Made by a program: the position numbers and the translations under genes. A DNA stretch of 11,435 bases from JASJBU01 sp965372385 (lineage in GTDB: Bacteria > Pseudomonadota > Gammaproteobacteria > Chromatiales > Chromatiaceae), in the NCBI GenBank assembly GCA_965372385.1, contig CBDVCD010000089.1:1-11435 (forward strand), given 5' to 3'. Below, one piece after another: positions 1-5,925 of this stretch. The notes under the pieces were generated by a model. The model did not search any database and was not told the DNA's origin. It saw nothing but the letters and a program-made list of their open reading frames with translations. Every line of letters begins with the position of its first letter. The stretch's first letter is position 1.

Positions 1-173
1 GGTCAGTATGCTGGCAGTTGTCGGCAAATACAGTGGGTTTTAAGCTACGGTAGCAAGACTGGTTCGGCCGAATCGATTCGCATGACCACTTTTCTGATGT
101 TTCGTGCTGGAACGTCAAGAACCGGTGGATGAAATGCAAAACAGTAGAAATGGCCACTCCTTTTTTTACCCAG
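1..173. other. Left-edge stretch with no gene recognised
   Basis: This lies downstream of the minus-strand ygbA gene. One plus frame stays open from base 1 to a TGA at 130-132 and could be the tail of a gene cut by the window edge, but its translation resembles nothing I know. Two overlapping palindromes are present: TTCGGCCGAA (63-72) and CGAATCGATTCG (69-80). A run of seven T at about 161-167 has no good stem before it on the plus strand, so I do not call a terminator. Confidence 0.4.
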
Positions 174-527
174 TCATTTTTTTCTTAGCCCTAAGGCAGG
201 AGCCTTGCGGAACTTGTCAAAGAGATGTAGCAGACTGAGAAGCGGGAAACGCAACGTCATGCGTGGACCCGCGTAACGCATGACCTCTTTTACCCTGTTA
301 CGCATTTCGGCTGCATAGCAGTGTACTTCGCAGTGATTGCAGGCGGGTTTCGCTTGCTGGAAGGGACAGGTAGTGAGACGACGCTGTGCGTAGTCCAGTA
401 TTTGACTGCATTCAGCGCAGAGACTGCCATCGCCTTGGTGCTGGTCAGAACAGTAAATGTTTAGCATGGCCTCGAATGTGCGTTTTTCACGCTCGATTCG
501 ATCGCCACTGGAATTCGAATCAGTCAT
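174..527 (-). CDS. ygbA: YgbA-family (nitrous oxide-stimulated promoter family) cysteine-rich protein
   Basis: This is a 117-residue cytoplasmic protein of the YgbA family, named for an NO-responsive promoter. In E. coli the homologue belongs to the regulon of the nitric-oxide-sensing repressor NsrR; its biochemical activity is not something I can state. Seven cysteines are visible: C26, C37 and C40 (CxxC), C54, C63 and C66 (CxxC), and C70, with H30 and H69 nearby. This pattern suggests metal or Fe-S binding. The family segments REKRTFEAM (13-21) and VMRYAGPRM are present, and length is normal. The ATG at 525-527 is preceded directly by GAGG, which is too close for an ideal SD, so coupling to arfB is likely: that stop lies only 6 bases upstream. 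The C-terminus is basic (RKAPALGLRKK). Family assignment is from recall of the motif pattern. Confidence 0.82.
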   Translation of the reverse strand: MTDSNSSGDRIEREKRTFEAMLNIYCSDQHQGDGSLCAECSQILDYAQRRLTTCPFQQAKPACNHCEVHCYAAEMRNRVKEVMRYAGPRMTLRFPLLSLLHLFDKFRKAPALGLRKK

Positions 528-533
528 CCTCAG

Positions 534-947
534 TTACTCGAAATCGGTCTTAGCCCTAAGTTTTTTCAATCGGCCTTTTTTGGCTTTACCATCTAAACGC
601 CGCCTTTGCGATGCTTTTGTCGGTTTGGTCGCTCTTCTTTTCTTGCGAACCAATCCGGCTTTGAAGACCAATTCCTTAAGCCGTCTAAGCGCATCCTCTC
701 TGTTCTTCTCCTGGGTACGAAATTTCTGTGCCTTTATGACGATCACGCCATCATGGGTAATCCGCCGGTCATTGAGTTTTAAGAGGTTTACTTTATAAGC
801 AGCAGGTAACGAAGAGGCCTGTATATCAAAGCGCAGGTGAACGGCTGTCGCTACCTTATTGACGTTCTGGCCTCCTGCCCCCTGAGCGCGGATTGGATTA
901 ATTTCAATCTCGTTTTCGGGGATGATCAGTTGTTCTGTTATCTGCAT
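534..947 (-). CDS. arfB: Alternative ribosome-rescue factor ArfB (YaeJ), peptidyl-tRNA hydrolase
   Basis: ArfB is a single-domain class-I-release-factor relative. It enters stalled ribosomes lacking a stop codon and hydrolyses peptidyl-tRNA without tmRNA. The GGQ catalytic motif is at residues 25-27 within RAQGAGGQNVNKV. The core HLRFDIQASSLPA and DGVIVIKAQKFRTQEKNREDAL closely resembles the E. coli protein. The C-terminal tail is strongly basic (KKRRATKPTKASQRRRLDGKAKKG), as expected for the tail that sits in the empty mRNA channel. I take the ATG at 947 as start (137 residues, close to the usual 140). A TTG six bases upstream (953) would only add two residues. No clear SD is visible. It is the first gene of a two-gene minus-strand unit with ygbA and is divergent from the aldolase gene. 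Confidence 0.95.
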   Translation of the reverse strand: MQITEQLIIPENEIEINPIRAQGAGGQNVNKVATAVHLRFDIQASSLPAAYKVNLLKLNDRRITHDGVIVIKAQKFRTQEKNREDALRRLKELVFKAGLVRKKRRATKPTKASQRRRLDGKAKKGRLKKLRAKTDFE

Positions 948-994
948 TAGCAAAATTGTGGCTTGAAACCCTATATTTGGTTAGAATTACGGGT

Positions 995-1022
995 TTTTCA
1001 ACTACGGCGTACCTATTATACT
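995..1022 (+). promoter_or_regulatory. Candidate sigma70 promoter for the aldolase gene
   Basis: TTTTCA (995-1000, 4/6 match to the -35 consensus), a 16-base spacer, then TATACT (1017-1022, 5/6 match to the -10). It sits about 50 bases before the GTG start at 1072, within the 124-base region divergent from arfB (948-1071). For the minus-strand arfB side I see only a TTGAAA with no well-placed -10, so I do not call a promoter there. Confidence 0.45.
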
Positions 1023-1056
1023 GTGATGGCTTAAATCCAATATCAATACGCCTGCC

Positions 1057-1063
1057 AAGAGGA
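1057..1063 (+). promoter_or_regulatory. Ribosome binding site fixing the GTG start of the aldolase gene
   Basis: AAGAGGA lies 8 bases before the GTG at 1072, which supports this non-ATG start. Confidence 0.6.
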
Positions 1064-1071
1064 TATCCCAA

Positions 1072-2043
1072 GTGTTCCGCAAAGAGCTCAAAGTACTGGA
1101 CTGCACGATTCGCGACGGTGGTCTGATCAACAACTACCATTTTACCGACGATTTCGTCAAGGCAGTCTATCGGGCGGCCTGTGAATCCGGTGTGGATTTC
1201 ATAGAACTCGGTAAGAAGCTTGCCGTGAGTGAGGATTATACCCGGGAAAAGTTCGGCAAATGGAATTTCTGTGACGACGATGACCTGAAGATGATCATCG
1301 ATTCCTGCGAATGCGAATATCGCCCCAAGGTGGCGGTTATGTTCGATATCGGCCGGGTCGATGTTGAATGCCTGAAGCCATGTGACCAGAGTCCGTTCGA
1401 TATGGCCCGGATTGCCTGCTATGTACCCGACATCGATAAAGGTCTGGATCTGGTCAAGCGTTCCAAGGATCTAGGCTATGAGACTACCATCAATATCATG
1501 GCCTGCTCGGCAGCCATTCGTACTGAATTGGTAGAGGCCTTGAACCAGGTAGAAGAAACCGATGAACTAGACTACCTCTATCTGGTAGACAGTTATGGAG
1601 CCTTTTACTCTGAACAGGTAACCGACTATCTGAATCTGTATAAAAAGCACGTGCCAAGCAAGGAGCTGGGCTTCCATGCCCATAATAACCAGCAACTGGC
1701 CTTCTCCAATACCCAGCAGGCAATCATCGATGGTGTGAACCTGCTGGATGCCACTATCAACGGCATAGGCCGAGGTGCTGGCAACTGCAACCTGGAACTC
1801 TTGCTCAATTTTCTGAAGAATCCTAAGTTTGATGTGCGACCGGTGTACAAGGCGATACAGGATGTCTTCGTGCCACTGCGCGAGGAGATCGAATGGGGGT
1901 TCAATGATATATACGGTATCGGCGGCCATCTCAACCAGCACCCACGCGCCGCCATGAAGGTGCGCGCTGACGAAAAGCTGCGTGACCGCTGTTATGATTT
2001 TCTCATCGAGTCCATTGATATCGATGAGGCTGTTGTGTCCTGA
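1072..2043 (+). CDS. DRE-TIM metallolyase / HMGL-like aldolase-domain protein
   Basis: This is a 323-residue TIM-barrel enzyme of the superfamily that includes HMG-CoA lyase, isopropylmalate synthase and 4-hydroxy-2-oxovalerate aldolase. Members use a divalent metal to make or break C-C bonds next to a carbonyl. The opening strand LDCTIRDGG carries the signature R14-D15, and E45 in DFIELG may be the third DRE residue. The metal-binding HxH is H202-A-H204 in GFHAHNNQ, and the glycine-rich INGIGRGAGNCNLE follows. The C-terminal part (DIYGIGGHLNQHPRAAM) resembles the lid of oxovalerate-aldolase-like proteins, but the protein lacks the long C-terminal extensions of isopropylmalate or homocitrate synthases. 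It starts at GTG with a good SD. It appears monocistronic: a perfect hairpin follows and the glycan operon begins about 260 bases later. The true substrate is unknown. Such aldolases do turn up in sugar-acid and surface-glycan loci, so a precursor role for the neighbours is possible but unproven. Confidence 0.85.
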   Translation: MFRKELKVLDCTIRDGGLINNYHFTDDFVKAVYRAACESGVDFIELGKKLAVSEDYTREKFGKWNFCDDDDLKMIIDSCECEYRPKVAVMFDIGRVDVECLKPCDQSPFDMARIACYVPDIDKGLDLVKRSKDLGYETTINIMACSAAIRTELVEALNQVEETDELDYLYLVDSYGAFYSEQVTDYLNLYKKHVPSKELGFHAHNNQQLAFSNTQQAIIDGVNLLDATINGIGRGAGNCNLELLLNFLKNPKFDVRPVYKAIQDVFVPLREEIEWGFNDIYGIGGHLNQHPRAAMKVRADEKLRDRCYDFLIESIDIDEAVVS

Positions 2044-2065
2044 TACACGGATACACGGAAAACAG

Positions 2066-2094
2066 TGATGGCCCGCCAGCTCAGCGGGCCATCA
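2066..2094 (+). terminator. Strong 11-bp hairpin after the aldolase gene (possible terminator)
   Basis: TGATGGCCCGC (2066-2076) pairs perfectly with GCGGGCCATCA (2084-2094) around a 7-base loop. No T run follows on the plus strand, so classic intrinsic termination of the aldolase mRNA is doubtful. On the opposite strand the stem is followed by CTGTTTTCC, a short T run, but no minus-strand gene ends here. It may instead act as an mRNA 3'-end stabiliser. Confidence 0.5.
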
Positions 2095-2134
2095 ATCAGA
2101 TCCAGTTCCACCCTTCGCTCAATACCCAATAAAT

Positions 2135-2163
2135 TTGACACAGTAGATTGCTGCGCTTACAAA
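2135..2163 (+). promoter_or_regulatory. Candidate sigma70 promoter of the glycan operon
   Basis: A perfect -35 TTGACA (2135-2140), a 17-base spacer, then TACAAA (2158-2163, 4/6 match to the -10). Transcription would begin near 2170 and give a 5' leader of about 130 bases before the first glycosyltransferase. This leader holds no gene that I can support. It has an unused AGGGAGGT (2268-2275) placed too far upstream of the start to serve it. Confidence 0.5.
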
Positions 2164-2302
2164 GGCTGATACTTTATTACTAAAAGCCGGCATCGTTTGT
2201 GATATTATTCCCAAATAGCCACGGTCATTGGTGGTAGGGTTTTATAGACTGAGAATGAATAGAGGATAGGGAGGTCAGTAACAGATCGAAGGGGTGAACA
2301 GA

Positions 2303-3535
2303 TTGAGAATAACAACCCAGGCGTCTCCACTGAGGGTGGTAATGTATTCCCACGATACCATGGGGCTGGGCCACATGCGCCGCAATCTGTCAATCGCCCG
2401 GGCACTAGTCGGTTCCGGGATGCGGACCAACGTACTGATGCTCACGGGTGCCAACATTGCGACCGGTTTTGCCATGCCGCAGGGGGTGGACTGTCTTACC
2501 TTACCGGGGCTATACAAAGAGCCCGATGGCAATTACCGGTCGCGTTCGCTCGGTCTTTCCCTCGACGAGCTGATTACTCTGCGGGCGATGACCATTCGTG
2601 GCGCACTGGAAGCCTACCAGCCGGACGTGTTGATCGTGGACAACGTACCTCGCGGCTTCAACGGGGAAATTGAGGAGACGATCAAACAGCTGCGTTACCG
2701 AGGGGAAACGCGTTGTGTACTTGGCCTGCGCGATATTCTGGATGATCCGGATAGGGTGCGAAAGGAATGGAAACAACGCGCCAACGAAGCCTATATCCAC
2801 GAGTACTACGACGCCGTCTGGGTGTACGGGGATCCGGCTTTATACGATACCGCGATTGAATACGGATTTTCGGACCAGGTCACGCGCAAATTACACTATA
2901 CGGGCTATCTGAACCGCAGCCTGAACCCGGACACAGCCGCGAACATACAGCAGGCCAATGACACACTCGATCTGCCCCCTGGAGAGACCCTGCTATGTCT
3001 GGCCGGTGGCGGTCAGGACGGCAGCACGCTGGCCCAGTTGGTCTGTGAAGCCAAGCTTCCGGCGGATATGAACCTGGTGGTGCTGACCGGGCCTTTCATG
3101 CCATCCGCCATGCGGCTGAAATTGCGCGCTCACGCGGCGGCGAATCCGCGCTTTCGGGTAGCGGAGTTCCATCCGGAACCAACGCGCTTGATGGCCCGCG
3201 CCGATCGCATTATCTCCATGGGCGGATACAACACGATTTCAGAAATTCTGTCACTGGAAAAGAGGGCCTTGATCGTTCCGCGCGTCTCTCCGCGGAGCGA
3301 ACAGCTGATCCGTGCCGAGCGGCTCGAGAAACTGGGGTTGCTGGACATGGTTCACCCCAGCAAGGTCAAACCCGAATCGATCACCGGTTGGCTCCAGCAC
3401 GATCTGGCGCCACCGCGATGTGCCAGTGAGCTGCTCGACTTTGGCGGTCTGAAACGCATACCGTCCCTGTTGAACAGGGTCATCGATAATCGCTGCCCCG
3501 CCATCCATCGCGTATCCGCTGGCGGGCAGGCATGA
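2303..3535 (+). CDS. MurG-like glycosyltransferase (GT-B fold, COG4671-type), copy 1
   Basis: This is a predicted cytoplasmic, two-domain GT-B glycosyltransferase of about 410 residues. The N-terminal Rossmann strand RVVMYSHDTMGLGHMRR carries the acceptor-side glycine motif GLGH (residues 21-24 from the TTG start). The C-terminal nucleotide-sugar-binding domain contains LCLAGGGQDG, VVLTGPFMP and the hallmark SMGGYNT (GGYNT at 307-311), as in MurG and family 28 enzymes. There is no signal peptide. Start: TTG at 2303 has SD GGGGTGA five bases upstream. A GTG at 2294 (three residues longer) is in frame but overlaps that SD, so I prefer TTG. It is the first gene of the operon, and its stop overlaps the next start as ATGA (3532-3535), implying coupled translation. 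Donor and acceptor cannot be read from the sequence. A clearly related gene follows directly. Confidence 0.85.
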   Translation: MRITTQASPLRVVMYSHDTMGLGHMRRNLSIARALVGSGMRTNVLMLTGANIATGFAMPQGVDCLTLPGLYKEPDGNYRSRSLGLSLDELITLRAMTIRGALEAYQPDVLIVDNVPRGFNGEIEETIKQLRYRGETRCVLGLRDILDDPDRVRKEWKQRANEAYIHEYYDAVWVYGDPALYDTAIEYGFSDQVTRKLHYTGYLNRSLNPDTAANIQQANDTLDLPPGETLLCLAGGGQDGSTLAQLVCEAKLPADMNLVVLTGPFMPSAMRLKLRAHAAANPRFRVAEFHPEPTRLMARADRIISMGGYNTISEILSLEKRALIVPRVSPRSEQLIRAERLEKLGLLDMVHPSKVKPESITGWLQHDLAPPRCASELLDFGGLKRIPSLLNRVIDNRCPAIHRVSAGGQA

Positions 3536-4713
3536 GCAGGATTCTGTTCTACTGTCAGAGCAGTCTCGGCATCGGCCATACGATCCGCAGTCTGCGAATC
3601 GCCGCGGGACTGAGCCGCTGTTTCGATGTCCACTTTCTCAATGGCGGTGAGTTGATCAAAGAGCTGCAGACGCCGCCGGGGATCCATATGAGCCAGCTCC
3701 CGGCCATCACCAGCGACCCTGAATTCACCAGCCTGCAGCCGGCAGATCCGGCGCTGAGCCTCGAGGAGGCATTCACCCTGCGCCGTAACCTGATGCTCGA
3801 CAGCTATGCACGGCTCTCACCCGAGATCGTGCTGGTCGAACTCTACCCCTTCGGCCGCCGGCAGTTCGGTGCGGAACTCAAGCCGTTGCTGAAACGCGCC
3901 AGAAGCCAGGGTTCACGCATCGTCTGCAGCCTGCGTGACATCCTCGTGGCGCGCAGGGATCAGGCGGCTTACGAAACCAAGGTCGTGGACCTGATGAACC
4001 GCTTCTTTGACCTGCTGCTGGTGCACAGCGACCCCGGTTTCCAGCCGTTGCACGGCTCCTTTTCCAGGCTGGAGGAGATCCAGGCGGAGATCGCCTACAC
4101 GGGTTATGTGGTCCCCGAAATAGCCGCGCATGCGGTTTCCAGCTCGCAGACGATTATCGCCAGCATCGGCGGCGGCCGTTTCGGACACGAGCTTGCCGAG
4201 GCCGTGGTCAGATCGGCACCGCTGCTGGCGCAGCGGATTCCGCATCAGATCCTGCTCTATACCGGTCCCTTCTGCCCGGATCCGGTGGCCGATCGGCTGC
4301 GCAGTCTGGCCCGTGGACAAGCCAATATCCGAGTGGAGCGATTTACCCCCGACCTCCACCAGAAACTCGCCAGCAGCGACCTGTCGATCAGCATGGGCGG
4401 CTACAATACCACCATGAACGTGCTGGCCACCGGTGTGCGGGCCATGCTGATGGGGTGCACGAACAATGGTGGTATGGATCAGGTCGAGCGGGTGGAGAGG
4501 CTTGCTGAACTTGGCGTGGTGGAGGTTATCCGAGCGGATGATCTGCAACCAGGCCGTTTCGCGGACAAGGTCGTGCGCTCTCTCGAGCGGGAGCCGGCCA
4601 CTGCGAACATTGACCTCGATGGTGTCGGTACGACGGTATCCCTGCTACAAAAACTGCTCCATTCTTCAGATAACCCACCACACGAGATAGATAAGCATCA
4701 ATGTCTAGCATGA
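3532..4713 (+). CDS. MurG-like glycosyltransferase (GT-B fold), copy 2
   Basis: This 393-residue GT-B glycosyltransferase is a diverged paralogue of its upstream neighbour. Matching landmarks occur in the same order: GIGH at residues 13-16 with an SLRIAAGL helix, CSLRDILVARR (GLRDILDDPDR in copy 1), YTGYVVPE (YTGYLNRS), SIGGGRFGHELA (LAGGGQDGSTLA), LLYTGPFCP (VLTGPFMPS) and SMGGYNT with GGYNT at 289-293. It is predicted to be cytoplasmic, possibly at the membrane face, with an unknown sugar donor. Translation begins inside the ATGA overlap with copy 1 and ends in an ATGA overlap with the GT4 gene. Keeping two copies side by side suggests two successive linkages, or a heteromeric enzyme. Which of these is true cannot be told from the sequence. 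Confidence 0.85.
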   Translation: MSRILFYCQSSLGIGHTIRSLRIAAGLSRCFDVHFLNGGELIKELQTPPGIHMSQLPAITSDPEFTSLQPADPALSLEEAFTLRRNLMLDSYARLSPEIVLVELYPFGRRQFGAELKPLLKRARSQGSRIVCSLRDILVARRDQAAYETKVVDLMNRFFDLLLVHSDPGFQPLHGSFSRLEEIQAEIAYTGYVVPEIAAHAVSSSQTIIASIGGGRFGHELAEAVVRSAPLLAQRIPHQILLYTGPFCPDPVADRLRSLARGQANIRVERFTPDLHQKLASSDLSISMGGYNTTMNVLATGVRAMLMGCTNNGGMDQVERVERLAELGVVEVIRADDLQPGRFADKVVRSLEREPATANIDLDGVGTTVSLLQKLLHSSDNPPHEIDKHQCLA

Positions 4714-5915
4714 AGGTCTGTATCACCACTCTCGAGTTTCCACCCGACGTTGGCGGCGTCGGTGAATCGGTCAAGCGCATCAGCGGGATGCTCGCCAATC
4801 AGGGTCACGAGATCCACGTCGTCGTGTTTCATTCGAAACGCCGCAAAGGGAACGACGTGCTGACGGAGCGCAAGGGTTTCGACAGCCATCTCGAGGAGGG
4901 TATCTTCGTGCACCGCTACCAGTCGGTGGCGCGCACTGAAGTGAGTTCCACCCAGGATTTCCTCAGCGACGTCTATGCCGAATTACGCAGGCTGCACGAA
5001 CAGGAACACTTCGATCTGTTCCACGGTTTTTATCTCAACGAGACCGGCTTCCTGACCACGCTGCTCGCGAAAGAAGTCGACAGACCGGTCATCAACAGTA
5101 TCCGGGGTGCCGACATACACCGAAACGTCTTCAACCCCAAGCAGCACAGCCAGATCCTCTGGGCGCTGGAGAACTCGGACTGGCTGACCTTCGTCAGCCG
5201 CGAGCTGGAAAAGCGCGCCCATGTACTCGCCCCCGCAATTCGTCACAGAACTTCGGCTTTCTGGAACTCCATCGTTCCGATTGATTTTGACCGTATCGAC
5301 AAACCGACGGCGGACCCGAGGCTGAGTGGAACCGTGGTCGGCAGCTTCGGCAATTTCCGCGATAAAAAGGGTGTCGACATCCTGATCTGGGCCTGCCGGG
5401 AACTGATCAAGGAGATGGATCTGACCCTGCTGCTGGTGGGCGATTTCATCGCCAAGGAAAAAGCGCACTGGGAGAAATTTGTCCACAACAGCGGTATCGC
5501 CGAGCGGATCGTCGTGACCGGCAGGCTGTCGCGCGAGCAGGCGCTCGGTTACCACCATTTGGTCGATATCTTTGCCATACCCTCGCTGCGGGATGGCTGC
5601 CCCAACGCGCTGATGGAGGCCATGCTGGCCGGCCAGGCTATCGTTGGCTCCAGCGTGGACGCCATTGGAGAAATCCTCAGTGATGACGAAGATGCGCTGG
5701 TCGTCAGGCCCGGTTCGACCCAGGAGCTGGTCACCGCCCTGTCGCGACTCGCGCAGGACCCGCAACTACGGCAGCGCCTCGGAGCCGCCGCGAAGAACAA
5801 GGCCTGCCGGGAGCTGTCGCCAGTACGGGAACAAGAAAACTGGCTCAGCGTCTACGATCAGGTTGTGTCGTCCACCACCCGTTCCCGCGTGGAAGAGGCG
5901 AAACACGTCGGCTAG
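4710..5915 (+). CDS. GT4-family glycosyltransferase (GT-B fold)
   Basis: This is a glycosyltransferase of about 401 residues with the standard GT4 layout. The N-terminal strand MKVCITTLEFPPDVGGVGES carries the glycine-rich acceptor loop, and the C-terminal donor domain has VVGSFGNFRDKKGVDIL, LLVGDF, IVVTGRLSREQAL and the nucleotide-sugar motif around LRDGCPNALMEAMLAG. Where most members have EX7E, this one reads D295-X7-E303. I choose the ATG at 4710 because it overlaps the upstream stop as ATGA, exactly like the previous junction, and gives a typical GT4 N-terminus. An in-frame ATG at 4701 would add three residues (MSS), and neither has a clear SD. Retaining GT4 enzymes use NDP-sugars to extend oligosaccharides or glycolipids in the cytoplasm. 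The ABC exporter gene starts 10 bases after the stop. Confidence 0.9.
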   Translation: MKVCITTLEFPPDVGGVGESVKRISGMLANQGHEIHVVVFHSKRRKGNDVLTERKGFDSHLEEGIFVHRYQSVARTEVSSTQDFLSDVYAELRRLHEQEHFDLFHGFYLNETGFLTTLLAKEVDRPVINSIRGADIHRNVFNPKQHSQILWALENSDWLTFVSRELEKRAHVLAPAIRHRTSAFWNSIVPIDFDRIDKPTADPRLSGTVVGSFGNFRDKKGVDILIWACRELIKEMDLTLLLVGDFIAKEKAHWEKFVHNSGIAERIVVTGRLSREQALGYHHLVDIFAIPSLRDGCPNALMEAMLAGQAIVGSSVDAIGEILSDDEDALVVRPGSTQELVTALSRLAQDPQLRQRLGAAAKNKACRELSPVREQENWLSVYDQVVSSTTRSRVEEAKHVG

Positions 5916-5925
5916 CCTTCAGGAT

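Noticed and set aside
1..132. Open plus-strand frame at the left edge
   Set aside because: It is short, without a visible start or known motif, and cannot be separated from chance.
2043..2058. Tandem ATACACGG repeat after the aldolase stop
   Set aside because: Only two copies of eight bases, which is not enough to call a repeat element.
2135..2156. Sigma54-like TGACAC...TTGCT before the operon
   Set aside because: One of the two -24 G bases is A, and the distance between the GG and GC elements is one base too long. A sigma70 reading fits better.
3913..4548. Long antisense frame opposite the second glycosyltransferase (also 4983-5765, 8012-8884, 9853-10716)
   Set aside because: These are antisense shadows of GC-rich real genes. 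They have no recognisable motifs, and the sense strand carries clear family signatures.
5644..5925. Upstream in-frame extension of the ABC exporter
   Set aside because: It lies wholly within the GT4 gene and its downstream gap, and its translation is rich in R, S and P without fold-like pattern. An ATG at 5926 fits the operon spacing.
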